DNA of 14,352 nt from Deltaproteobacteria bacterium (GTDB lineage: Bacteria; Myxococcota; Myxococcia; SLRQ01): NCBI GenBank assembly GCA_007128675.1, contig SKWY01000356.1, positions 1-14,352 of the forward strand. Reading direction: 5' to 3'. How positions within the stretch are numbered: position 1 is the first letter of the stretch; each line of letters begins with the position of its first letter. The translations under genes and the position numbers were made by a program. Positions 1-7,284 of this stretch are shown here, in pieces. The notes below the pieces were generated by a model that did not search any database, was not told the origin of the DNA, and saw only the letters and a program-made list of their open reading frames with translations.

Positions 1-44
1 ATGGCTTCGAAGGCCAGCGCTCTATCCAGCTGAGCTAAGGGCGC
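1..44 (-). tRNA. tRNA-Arg(TCG), 5' part only, cut by window edge
   Basis: Read on the minus strand, the sequence starts GCGCCCT (acceptor 5' strand, 38-44), then TA, D-stem GCTC (32-35), a D-loop with GG, closing GAGC, one base, and anticodon stem CTGGC. The anticodon loop is CTTCGAA (plus-strand 6-12), with T33 before anticodon TCG (plus-strand 8-10), which reads CGA-type arginine codons. The 3' anticodon strand GCCA pairs with TGGC. The variable arm, T-arm and 3' acceptor strand would lie to the left of position 1, so T-arm and acceptor closure cannot be verified. The D-arm and anticodon arm fit bacterial tRNA-Arg closely. Confidence 0.9.
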
Positions 45-411
45 AAACCGTACTCCACCGCCGATGCTGGCGGCTACCCGGGGAGGGACCGTACACGAAG
101 AGACGATCACAAATCAAGGTGAATACCCAAGCGCGGACATGGCGAACCCGGACGCTGTGGCTAGCTGCTCTCGCGGAGATCGACGCCTCTATGGTCTGCT
201 CTGGCTCTGGGCCGCGGCGAACTCCACCAACCCTTGCGGGCACCCATGAAAGGCATCGACTCCCTCGTAAGGCAGGGCCCAAAACGTGAACGCGGCGTTG
301 CCGGGCGAAAGAAAGGCTTCGAGCCACCGACCTTCACCCAAGCGACACCCCCCTCAGGCTTTGTCCCTCGACTAGTTGCGGGCCCTCGAAACCACGTGTT
401 AAGTGACCGAG
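45..411. other. Intergenic region between tRNA-Arg and the large lipoprotein gene
   Basis: About 360 bases hold no ORF that I believe in; the short frames present have no recognisable motif or ribosome-binding site. There is a small GC hairpin, CCGCC/GGCGG at 58-62/69-73, just upstream of the tRNA 5' end, and a CACGTG palindrome at 393-398 shortly before the next gene. A stretch at about 318-345 resembles the reverse complement of a tRNA T-arm but does not fold as one. No clear sigma-70 promoter stands out on either strand. Confidence 0.5.
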
Positions 412-3400
412 ATGATCCATCAGCTAGCCTCACGCAGATCTCCCTTGTTTCCACTCGTCCTTGGCACCCTGGCACTTGGGTTCGTCACCCTCGCCTGCCA
501 AGGACCAGCGGCCGTTCGCTTGCCAGACTCGGCCTCCGAGTACGACCCGAACAAGCTGGCCTCAGCCGTCGAGGCCTTTTACGCCGCGCCCGACGCCGAA
601 ACAATGCGGGCCGCGGTCGAGGAAGCCAAGAAACACGGACCTGATAGCGCCTACTACCACGAGATCGCGGCGAAGCTCGCCCGCCTGGAAGGCCACACCC
701 TCGACGCCTTCGATCATCTGCTCGCGGCTCTTCTCGATCCCTCTTCGGACGCCGCCCACCATCACCTCGAGACCCTTGCCGGCCTCTTCAGTCGCACGCT
801 CGAGGGGCAACGACGCGCAATGGGTGTTCTCGAGGCGGTGCGAGTCTCCCACCCAGACCAAGAGGTCCGGGCTCGCGCCGCCTGGTTCGAGGCCCAAGTC
901 GCCCACCTGCTAGGCAACAAGAAACGACGAGACCATGCATTGAATGAGGTCCGACCACTGCCGCTAGCCGTGATCGGCACATGGGACAACGATCAGGGAA
1001 AGGGCTTCGAGCTGGAGTACCCCCCCGAGCGGGGAATCGATCTCGACGCGAGCTACTCTGGCTATCGAGTCGAGGCAGAATGGCGAACCGATGCGCCAGT
1101 CCATCCTCACGGCTACGTCGCCATCTCCACGCTGATGCATCCCGACAGGTGGCAGGTTGCCTACGGGGCCGTGGCGGTCGCCGTCGATTCGCCTGGCTCC
1201 TATGAGCTTCGCGTCACCACCAGCGCGCCGATAAAGGTCTGGGTCAACGATCTGCTCGTCTTCGAGAACCGGCGCCTTGGTGGAAATGGGCTTTTCGATG
1301 GAGTCGTGATTCCCGTGGAGCTAGATGACGGGGCAAATCGCATTCTGATCAAGAGTGCTCAAGAGCGCGGCTCGTGGCGGCTCTTGACGAGATTGACGGG
1401 TTCCCAAGGAGACCCGATAGATGAGGGGTCCTTGACGATTCTCTCGCCGGACGCGACCCCAAAAAGGGCTGGAACCAGTGAGTACCAACCGATCTCCGAT
1501 TCGGATCTGATCTCACGCCCATTTCTCCAGCTAGAAAACATGCCGGCACGACGAGCAAAGCTGGAGTCCAAATGGAGCGGCTGGCTGGGACTGCGGGCGC
1601 CTCGCGTCGAGATCGCCGAAAGGTTCAATAGCGATTTTCCCGATTCCTTGTGGAGTCAGCTAGAACTCGCAGGTGCAACATGGAACAACCAGGAGCGAGA
1701 CAGGGCATCGGACATCCTAGCCCGGCTCTCCTTTCCACGAGAAGAGGCCTTTCCAGAGACCCTCACCTACCAGGCTCGTTTCTGGCGTCAGCAAAACCTG
1801 GATACGCAAGCTCGCGAGCTACTCTTCTGGTTGCGTGATCACTCTCCGCATCATGCCGAGGCGTGGTGGAAGCTCGCCCGCTTCATGCGAGAAGAGAATT
1901 GGCATGAGGAACGTTGCAGGGCGCTCGAGCAAATGCTCATCCTCAAGCCGGACTCCACAAGGGCCACACGTGAATTTGCTCGCTGTCAAGCGAGCCTAGG
2001 CTATCAAGACAGAGCAATAGCCATTTATGAGAGCTACTTGAAGGAGGTCCCGTCAAGCTCCCAGGCCATCAGATACTTGCATCAGAACGCACTCCAGCAG
2101 GGACGCTACCGAAGAGCCCTGCGATATGCCGAGCAAAGGGTCGAAGCCTGGCCTACGAGCCTCAACGCATGGCTGATGTTGGGAAACTCTCTTCGCGTCA
2201 CTGGTCGTCAAGAGCAGGCCGAGGCCGCATTTCAAGAAGTGGTAAGGCTCTCACCCGCATGGGCACGGGGTTACGAAAGGCTCGGCCGGTTAGCCCTCGA
2301 GCGTGGTGATACCGAGGAGGCAGCTCGTCTCTTCAAGAAGGCTCTTGATCGCAACCCAGAGGCCGAAAAGCTGGCCGAACGAATCTCCCTGCTGGTTCCA
2401 GACGATGACGGCCCATGGATAAAAGATGTTCCAGACTACACCGAAATACAAAGAATCCTGGACGGCCGCGAGACTATCGAAGCTCATGATGGCTCTGATA
2501 TCGTAATCCTCCTCGAAGATACGGTGACCCATCTTTCTGGAGACAAGGTCGCAACGACCTTCGTTACGTACGTTGCGCGTGCACTCAACGAGAACGGTAG
2601 GGATCGGCTCACCCGCCTACGTCTGCGGCCGGGCCGTCACCACCGGATACTCCATGCTTATGCGCTTGATCCGGAGGGCCGTCGCATCGACGCAACCTCC
2701 GTGCGTGGTCGAGACGTCAGGTATCGGGAGCTGGCAATCGGCGCGACGGTGGTTCTCCAGTACCGCGTCGAGGAGCGCAGGCAACGTTTCCTTGACGGCC
2801 ATTACTCGCGCCGTCAGTTCTTCAATAGGCCCACGGAGCAAACAGTGAACGGCCGCTGGGTCCTATGGGCCCCACCAGATACCGTCTTCAACGAGGATGT
2901 GCATCACCTCATCGAGCGGACAGAGGAGCAACGAGAGGACTATCTGCGAGTCTCCTGGAAGGGCCGCGATCTGCCCCCGATCATCCACGAGCCGCATTCT
3001 CCCTCGCCAGACGAGATCGCGGTAAGCGTCGCGATTAGCACGGTACCCGACTGGGAGTCCTTCGCAAGTTGGGAGCGAGCGCTTCTGATGGACGCCTTTC
3101 GCTCGAGCCCCGAGATAGACGCTTTCGTCCACGAGTTGGTCGACGGTGCAGACTCGAAAGAGGAGAAGCTATCAAGAATCTACGATTTCGTGATTCAGGA
3201 CATCCGCTACCAGCAGGACTACGACCGGCCGATCACCGGCGTGAAGCCTCACGCCGCGCCGGTAGTCTTTGCTCGGCGCTATGGGGACTGCAAGGACAAG
3301 GCCGTGCTGCTGATCACCATGGCTGAAAAGGTTGGAATCGACGCCCGTTTCGCTCTTGTTCGAACCCGGCCCAGGGGACCGGTGCGAAAGACGGTGCCAA

Positions 3401-4233
3401 TGCAGCAATTCAACCATGCCATCGTATACGTACCTGCCCAGGAAGGAATCGATGCTGAGCGCTTTCTCGATCCTACTGTCGATGGACTGGATCTATCCGT
3501 CCTTCGTCAAGACAACCAGGGAACGACGGCCCTGGTTTTCGATTTGGCCGAGCGCTCGATCTCCTGGATAGAGGTTCCTTTCCAAGAGCCCGAGGTCAAC
3601 TTCACTCTCATCGAGATGACAAAACGTCTCGAACAAGAACTTGGCCTGGTTGGGGAGAGTCGTTTGACCAGCCAAGGAATGCTCGCAAGCATCATTCGGC
3701 GTCAAGCACGTAACCCAGAGATCTTGAGCCGCTTCATCGAAGGCTTCTTGGGACAAATGCTGTCCGGCGCGCGCCTACAAAGCTTCGACGGTCCGCATGA
3801 GACTGATCTTCGCACGCCAGTAATGATGGATATCTACTTTTCCGGTGACGATATCGTAAGACAGGATGGGGACACGCTACGTATTCCCTTGCCCCTAAGA
3901 ACCGTTCCGGTTGCAAATGCTTTTCGTCTCCAGCATCGAAGCTATCCCCTGGTTCTCGGCCCGCCAAATTTGTTCAGGACGCGCGTGGAGATCGAGCTCC
4001 CTGAAGGAATGGGGTTCGAGCGACTGCCTTCCAAGGCTCTCATCGAGACGAAATGCATTTCAGTAGAACGTACTGTCGAAATGCGAGACGATCGGGCATT
4101 GATAGAACAGAGCTTTTCTTATACCTGCGAGCGGATTCTTCCAGAAGACTACTCGGACCACCGTGTGGCAATGGACAGAATCCAAAGCCTACTGACCGAC
4201 GAGATCGTATTGAGCCCATCTGATGACGATTGA
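412..4233 (+). CDS. TPR / DUF3857 / transglutaminase-like lipoprotein, 1273 aa
   Basis: Predicted envelope lipoprotein. The N-terminus has Arg-Arg, a hydrophobic stretch and VTLAC, giving lipidated Cys29; the +2 residue is Gln, so outer-membrane sorting is plausible. Visible order: helical TPR-like region (about 45-180), a Trp- and Gly-rich beta domain resembling a carbohydrate-binding or PA14-like module (about 185-335, identity uncertain), TPR repeats (about 410-660), a DUF3857 domain (about 695-880), a transglutaminase core (about 905-1030) and a C-terminal beta-rich region. The core has GDCKDKA (Cys960), FNHAIVY (His1002) and FLDPTVDG (Asp1020), so the papain-like triad is intact. DUF3857-transglutaminase proteins are usually roughly half this length. 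Substrate is unknown: it could be a protease, a peptide cross-linker or a scaffold. Start: TAA at 400-402 is in frame, so only GTG 403 or ATG 412 are possible. Neither has a good Shine-Dalgarno; ATG is preferred. Confidence 0.9.
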   Translation: MIHQLASRRSPLFPLVLGTLALGFVTLACQGPAAVRLPDSASEYDPNKLASAVEAFYAAPDAETMRAAVEEAKKHGPDSAYYHEIAAKLARLEGHTLDAFDHLLAALLDPSSDAAHHHLETLAGLFSRTLEGQRRAMGVLEAVRVSHPDQEVRARAAWFEAQVAHLLGNKKRRDHALNEVRPLPLAVIGTWDNDQGKGFELEYPPERGIDLDASYSGYRVEAEWRTDAPVHPHGYVAISTLMHPDRWQVAYGAVAVAVDSPGSYELRVTTSAPIKVWVNDLLVFENRRLGGNGLFDGVVIPVELDDGANRILIKSAQERGSWRLLTRLTGSQGDPIDEGSLTILSPDATPKRAGTSEYQPISDSDLISRPFLQLENMPARRAKLESKWSGWLGLRAPRVEIAERFNSDFPDSLWSQLELAGATWNNQERDRASDILARLSFPREEAFPETLTYQARFWRQQNLDTQARELLFWLRDHSPHHAEAWWKLARFMREENWHEERCRALEQMLILKPDSTRATREFARCQASLGYQDRAIAIYESYLKEVPSSSQAIRYLHQNALQQGRYRRALRYAEQRVEAWPTSLNAWLMLGNSLRVTGRQEQAEAAFQEVVRLSPAWARGYERLGRLALERGDTEEAARLFKKALDRNPEAEKLAERISLLVPDDDGPWIKDVPDYTEIQRILDGRETIEAHDGSDIVILLEDTVTHLSGDKVATTFVTYVARALNENGRDRLTRLRLRPGRHHRILHAYALDPEGRRIDATSVRGRDVRYRELAIGATVVLQYRVEERRQRFLDGHYSRRQFFNRPTEQTVNGRWVLWAPPDTVFNEDVHHLIERTEEQREDYLRVSWKGRDLPPIIHEPHSPSPDEIAVSVAISTVPDWESFASWERALLMDAFRSSPEIDAFVHELVDGADSKEEKLSRIYDFVIQDIRYQQDYDRPITGVKPHAAPVVFARRYGDCKDKAVLLITMAEKVGIDARFALVRTRPRGPVRKTVPMQQFNHAIVYVPAQEGIDAERFLDPTVDGLDLSVLRQDNQGTTALVFDLAERSISWIEVPFQEPEVNFTLIEMTKRLEQELGLVGESRLTSQGMLASIIRRQARNPEILSRFIEGFLGQMLSGARLQSFDGPHETDLRTPVMMDIYFSGDDIVRQDGDTLRIPLPLRTVPVANAFRLQHRSYPLVLGPPNLFRTRVEIELPEGMGFERLPSKALIETKCISVERTVEMRDDRALIEQSFSYTCERILPEDYSDHRVAMDRIQSLLTDEIVLSPSDDD

Positions 4234-4322
4234 TTAGTGTCTTGCTATGCGGCATGGCCAATCAGGCCCCCAATTCTGCAATAGGCGGCATCTTGTTTCC
4301 CGAGCAATCGTGCCCGTCCAAG

Positions 4323-4328
4323 AAAGGA
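4323..4328 (+). promoter_or_regulatory. Ribosome-binding site deciding the start at 4335
   Basis: AAAGGA, 6 bases before ATG 4335. The upstream candidate start near 4230 has no such site and would put 35 extra residues ahead of a good lipoprotein signal peptide. Confidence 0.7.
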
Positions 4329-4334
4329 CAGATC

Positions 4335-5063
4335 ATGAATGATTCCTATCGAAGCTCCCGTTCGCGCTGCCTGGTCTGTGTGGTCTGTCTCGCCACCGCC
4401 CTCGCCCTCTCGGGGTGCCCATCTTTCCGAACACTTCAAACAGCCCGTACGGTTGGAGCCGGCAACACCCAATTTGCCGTGGAACCTACCCTCGAAGGCA
4501 TACAATGGATGGGTACACTCTATCTTCCCGGAATTAATTTTTCCGCGAGACACGGCGTCAACGAGACTCTGGACGTTGGAGGCAGCTTCGGCACATCGGG
4601 CATCGGAGTGATGGGCAAGCAGCGGCTCTCATCTCCAGATTCGAGCCTCATCATGTCGATCGGCCCGAACGTGAGCGGGCTAGTTCTTGGATCGGGGAGT
4701 TTTGGCATCATAAACCTGGAGCTGCCGTTTCTCCTTGGCATACCAGTCGGTGAGACGGACTCGGAGATAGTCATCACGCCCAAGCTCCTACACAACATCA
4801 TGTTCTTGAGGGGAGAAAGCGACGACGGCGACGGAAGGATCGCCACCCATCTGACCTTGGTGGGAGGCAGCCTCGCTTTTGCAGGCAAGCTAGGCCGATC
4901 GCTTTGGATCGTGCCGGAAGTGGCGGCCGGAATCCCCCTTTTCGCAACCGCGGGCGCAAGCCTGACAGTCGACGACGACGAAAGCGCCTTATCAGCAAGT
5001 ACCCTGTTCCCTGGGGGGGTTCTGTTGACCTTCGGCCTCGGATTCCTCTTCGAAGGCTTTTGA
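4335..5063 (+). CDS. Lipoprotein with outer-membrane beta-barrel-like body, 242 aa
   Basis: Not a family I can name. ATG 4335 is chosen over the longer frame opening near 4230 because AAAGGA (4323-4328) sits 6 bases upstream and because the protein then begins with a standard lipoprotein signal: basic n-region, hydrophobic core and LSGC with lipidated Cys28. The mature part is rich in Gly, Ser and alternating hydrophobic residues, as in amphipathic beta-strands, and ends in GLGFLFEGF with a terminal Phe, like the C-terminal signal of barrel proteins assembled by the BAM machinery. It follows the transglutaminase lipoprotein gene by 101 bases on the same strand with no terminator between, so co-transcription and a shared envelope role are plausible. 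A soluble beta-sandwich is an alternative to a true barrel. No catalytic motif is visible. Confidence 0.82.
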   Translation: MNDSYRSSRSRCLVCVVCLATALALSGCPSFRTLQTARTVGAGNTQFAVEPTLEGIQWMGTLYLPGINFSARHGVNETLDVGGSFGTSGIGVMGKQRLSSPDSSLIMSIGPNVSGLVLGSGSFGIINLELPFLLGIPVGETDSEIVITPKLLHNIMFLRGESDDGDGRIATHLTLVGGSLAFAGKLGRSLWIVPEVAAGIPLFATAGASLTVDDDESALSASTLFPGGVLLTFGLGFLFEGF

Positions 5064-5084
5064 CGAAACGACGCCTTTCGTCAA
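5060..5084 (+). other. 9-bp perfect hairpin overlapping the stop codon of the lipoprotein gene
   Basis: TTGACGAAA (5060-5068) and TTTCGTCAA (5076-5084) are perfect inverted repeats around a 7-base loop. The left arm includes the TGA stop at 5061-5063. No T-tract follows (next bases are GCGAGCC), so it is not a canonical intrinsic terminator. It may still act in 3'-end formation or mRNA stabilisation, or be a weak terminator. Confidence 0.55.
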
Positions 5085-5279
5085 GCGAGCCAAACGCCAC
5101 GAGCCTCACCCGTTCCTCGCGCAACGAGACCTCGAGTTCGAGTGTTCTAACGAATCAGAGCTTGTCTAGTGCCTAATACGCCGCCGCCACCGAACGTCGC
5201 GGAACGGTCCATGCTTCGCCCCAGGATAATGAGGGTGAGCGAAGGAGCCAAGCCGGCACGAAGGATCATCCGATTGCGC

Positions 5280-5309
5280 TTGCCATGGAACCGGCAGGAT
5301 CCATATTAG
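5280..5309 (+). promoter_or_regulatory. Candidate sigma-70-type promoter for htpX
   Basis: TTGCCA (5280-5285, 5 of 6 to TTGACA) and TATTAG (5304-5309, 4 of 6 to TATAAT) are separated by 18 bases. Transcription would start near 5316, giving a leader of about 40 bases before ATG 5358. This is a by-eye match with no experimental support; such matches also occur by chance. Confidence 0.35.
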
Positions 5310-5357
5310 GGCCTGCTTCTACCACGCAGATCCGGTTTCGATGGAAGATTTCGCCCC

Positions 5358-6251
5358 ATGATCATCGGTAAGAGACTACTCCTATTCTTTGGGACGAACA
5401 TGGCTGTTCTGGCCTTGTTCACGATCGTCCTGCATCTGCTCGGGATAGACAGCTACCTGGTCGATGAGCACGGGATCCGGTACCAGACATTACTCGTGGT
5501 CGCCGTGTTCTTCGGTTTTGGAGGCTCCTTTCTATCCTTGATGCTCTCCAAGAAGATCGCCATCCACGCCATGCGGGTGCGTGTGATAGAAAGGCCGAAT
5601 AGCGAGCTGGAGGCTTGGCTTCTGCGAACAGTAGGCAATCTCTCACGCCAGGCAGGAATCACGACACCGGAGGTCGGAGTATATGAAAGTGCCGACCCCA
5701 ACGCCTTTGCCACGGGGCCCAATAAGAACTCGTCTCTGGTCGCCGTCAGCACGGGTTTGCTGCGGACGATGCCCCGAGATCAGGTTGAGGCCGTCCTAGC
5801 CCATGAGGTATCGCACTGCGCGAACGGTGACATGGTCACCCTTGCCTTGATGCAGGGGGTTCTAAACACCTTCGTAATCTTCATCTCCCGGGTGATAGGC
5901 ATCACCGTCGATCGCGTCGTCTTTCGGAACACCAGGGGGGTGGGTCTGGGGTACATAGTAGTTACGTTAGCGGCCCAATTCGCACTGGGAATCTTGGCGA
6001 GCATTATCCTGGCAGCTTTCAGCCGCCGCAGAGAGTTCAGGGCGGATAGTGGTGCGGCGAAGCTGGTAGGCCCAAGGCCCATGGCCGCAGCTCTCGACTC
6101 GCTAAGAAGAGTCAGCACCCCCGCCGCCATGCCGGAGAGCATGCGGGCCTTTGGCATTAGAGGAGGAACGCAGGGACTTCTCGCCTCTCTTCTTCGTTCG
6201 CACCCGCCCCTGGAAGACCGCATCGCCCGTTTGAGAAACGCGGGCGGATGA
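5358..6251 (+). CDS. htpX: HtpX-type inner-membrane zinc metalloprotease (M48), 297 aa
   Basis: HtpX cleaves misfolded or surplus cytoplasmic-membrane proteins as part of membrane quality control, typically alongside FtsH. The sequence has the family signature LAHEVSHCANGDMV, with zinc ligands His149 and His153, catalytic Glu150, and the third ligand Glu226 in RREFRADSGAAKL. Hydrophobic segments lie at about 5-28, 42-62, 160-182 and 197-222, matching the four-segment HtpX plan, and the length is normal. The motif NAFATGP (about 115-121) is also typical. ATG 5358 is preceded by GGAAGA (5343-5348) at a 9-base spacing. The Nudix gene follows 43 bases downstream on the same strand, so the two probably form an operon. 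In other bacteria htpX is often heat- or envelope-stress-induced; no such operator is evident here. Confidence 0.95.
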   Translation: MIIGKRLLLFFGTNMAVLALFTIVLHLLGIDSYLVDEHGIRYQTLLVVAVFFGFGGSFLSLMLSKKIAIHAMRVRVIERPNSELEAWLLRTVGNLSRQAGITTPEVGVYESADPNAFATGPNKNSSLVAVSTGLLRTMPRDQVEAVLAHEVSHCANGDMVTLALMQGVLNTFVIFISRVIGITVDRVVFRNTRGVGLGYIVVTLAAQFALGILASIILAAFSRRREFRADSGAAKLVGPRPMAAALDSLRRVSTPAAMPESMRAFGIRGGTQGLLASLLRSHPPLEDRIARLRNAGG

Positions 6252-6294
6252 GCCACAAATAGTGCATGCGAGACTGCCGGAACGAGAGTCGATC

Positions 6295-7284
6295 ATGACA
6301 AAGAAAAGAAAAGAAGAGATCCAGCCACCGTGGAGCAACGATCCAGCGCTGCGCAGCAGGATCCCTCGCGATGCGTCCACGGTCCTTCTTCTGAGAGACG
6401 ATGCTCATGGCCCGCCGGAGGTGTTCATGGTGAGAAGACACTCCGGGGCCGCGTTCATGGGAGGGCTTTGGGTCTTTCCAGGCGGCAAGGTGGACTCTTC
6501 GGACTCTGATCAAGCCATGATGGCGGGGACAGGCTCGAGCATCCTCGAGCAATGCCTTGCTCGTCTGGAAGAAGCCACGGGAAGCGAGGCCACTTCGGAG
6601 TCAGCCTTCGCCCTGCAGGTTGCCGCAATACGCGAGCTATTCGAAGAGGCCGGAGTTCTCTTGGGGCACACCGCCTCCGAGCGCGCCCTAGATGAGGAAG
6701 CTCTTCGTCAGTGGCAAGAACGAGTACAACAGCAGGGCGGGGCATTTGTAACGATGGTGCAAGAGCTGAACCTCGTTCTCGATCTGGACCGACTCGTTTA
6801 CGTATCACGCTGGATTACTCCTTCGGCGGAGCCCATGCGCTTCGATACTCGTTTCTTCGCCGCTCGAGCCCCGGCCAATCAGGTGCCTCTCATAGACCGG
6901 GCAGAAACAACCGACGGCGGATGGGGCCATGCGACCACGTTCCTGGAAAGACACGACAAGGGAGAGCTGACGCTCGCTCCCCCAACCCTCCGGCACCTCG
7001 AGGAGCTGGCCGCCTACCAGACCGTGGATGACTACCTGCTCGCCATGGCCAAAAGGCCCGTGGCTCCCATCCTCCCAAAGATGGTGATGGATGGAGGCTC
7101 GATGACCGTGGTCCTCCCATGGGATCCCCACTACGACTCCTTCCAAGGCGAGAGCTTGGACCTTGGTAAAAGCCCACACCCTCTCGCCGGCATCGGCGGA
7201 CCGTCGCGGTTCGTTCTACGTGAGGGACGCTTCTTCAGCGCCTTTCCGTATCAGCTGCCACAACGCCCTAATAGAAACCTATGA
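6295..7284 (+). CDS. NUDT19/RP2-like Nudix hydrolase, 329 aa
   Basis: Nudix hydrolases cleave nucleoside diphosphates linked to another moiety; the NUDT19 branch is known for acyl-CoA/CoA diphosphatase activity, but substrate here is inferred only from family resemblance. The Nudix box is split: FPGGKVD (61-67) is separated by an insertion of about 45 residues from RELFEEAGVLL (113-123), which carries metal-binding Glu117 and Glu118. A split box, together with a later RWITP...RFDTRFFAA segment (172-190), is the hallmark of the NUDT19/RP2 subgroup. ATG 6295 is favoured over GTG 6262 because GAGAG (6284-6288) lies 6 bases upstream. It follows htpX closely on the same strand. Its last 17 bases overlap the 3' end of the oppositely oriented protease gene. 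No signal peptide, so a cytoplasmic enzyme. Confidence 0.9.
   Translation: MTKKRKEEIQPPWSNDPALRSRIPRDASTVLLLRDDAHGPPEVFMVRRHSGAAFMGGLWVFPGGKVDSSDSDQAMMAGTGSSILEQCLARLEEATGSEATSESAFALQVAAIRELFEEAGVLLGHTASERALDEEALRQWQERVQQQGGAFVTMVQELNLVLDLDRLVYVSRWITPSAEPMRFDTRFFAARAPANQVPLIDRAETTDGGWGHATTFLERHDKGELTLAPPTLRHLEELAAYQTVDDYLLAMAKRPVAPILPKMVMDGGSMTVVLPWDPHYDSFQGESLDLGKSPHPLAGIGGPSRFVLREGRFFSAFPYQLPQRPNRNL

Noticed and set aside
311..345. Sequence resembling the reverse complement of a tRNA T-arm (GGCTCGAAGCC on the minus strand), possibly a second tRNA or remnant.
   Set aside because: The position corresponding to T54 is C, the T-stem does not pair on both sides, and no D-arm, anticodon arm or acceptor stem can be found around it.
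376..404. TTGCGG and TTAAGT 17 bases apart as a promoter for the large lipoprotein gene.
   Set aside because: Both hexamers match poorly and the start of transcription would fall at or after the start codon.
234..644. Plus-strand open frame of 136 residues upstream of and overlapping the large lipoprotein gene.
   Set aside because: It overlaps more than 230 bases of a well-supported gene in another frame, has no ribosome-binding site and is rich in Arg/Pro as expected of a shadow frame in GC-rich DNA.
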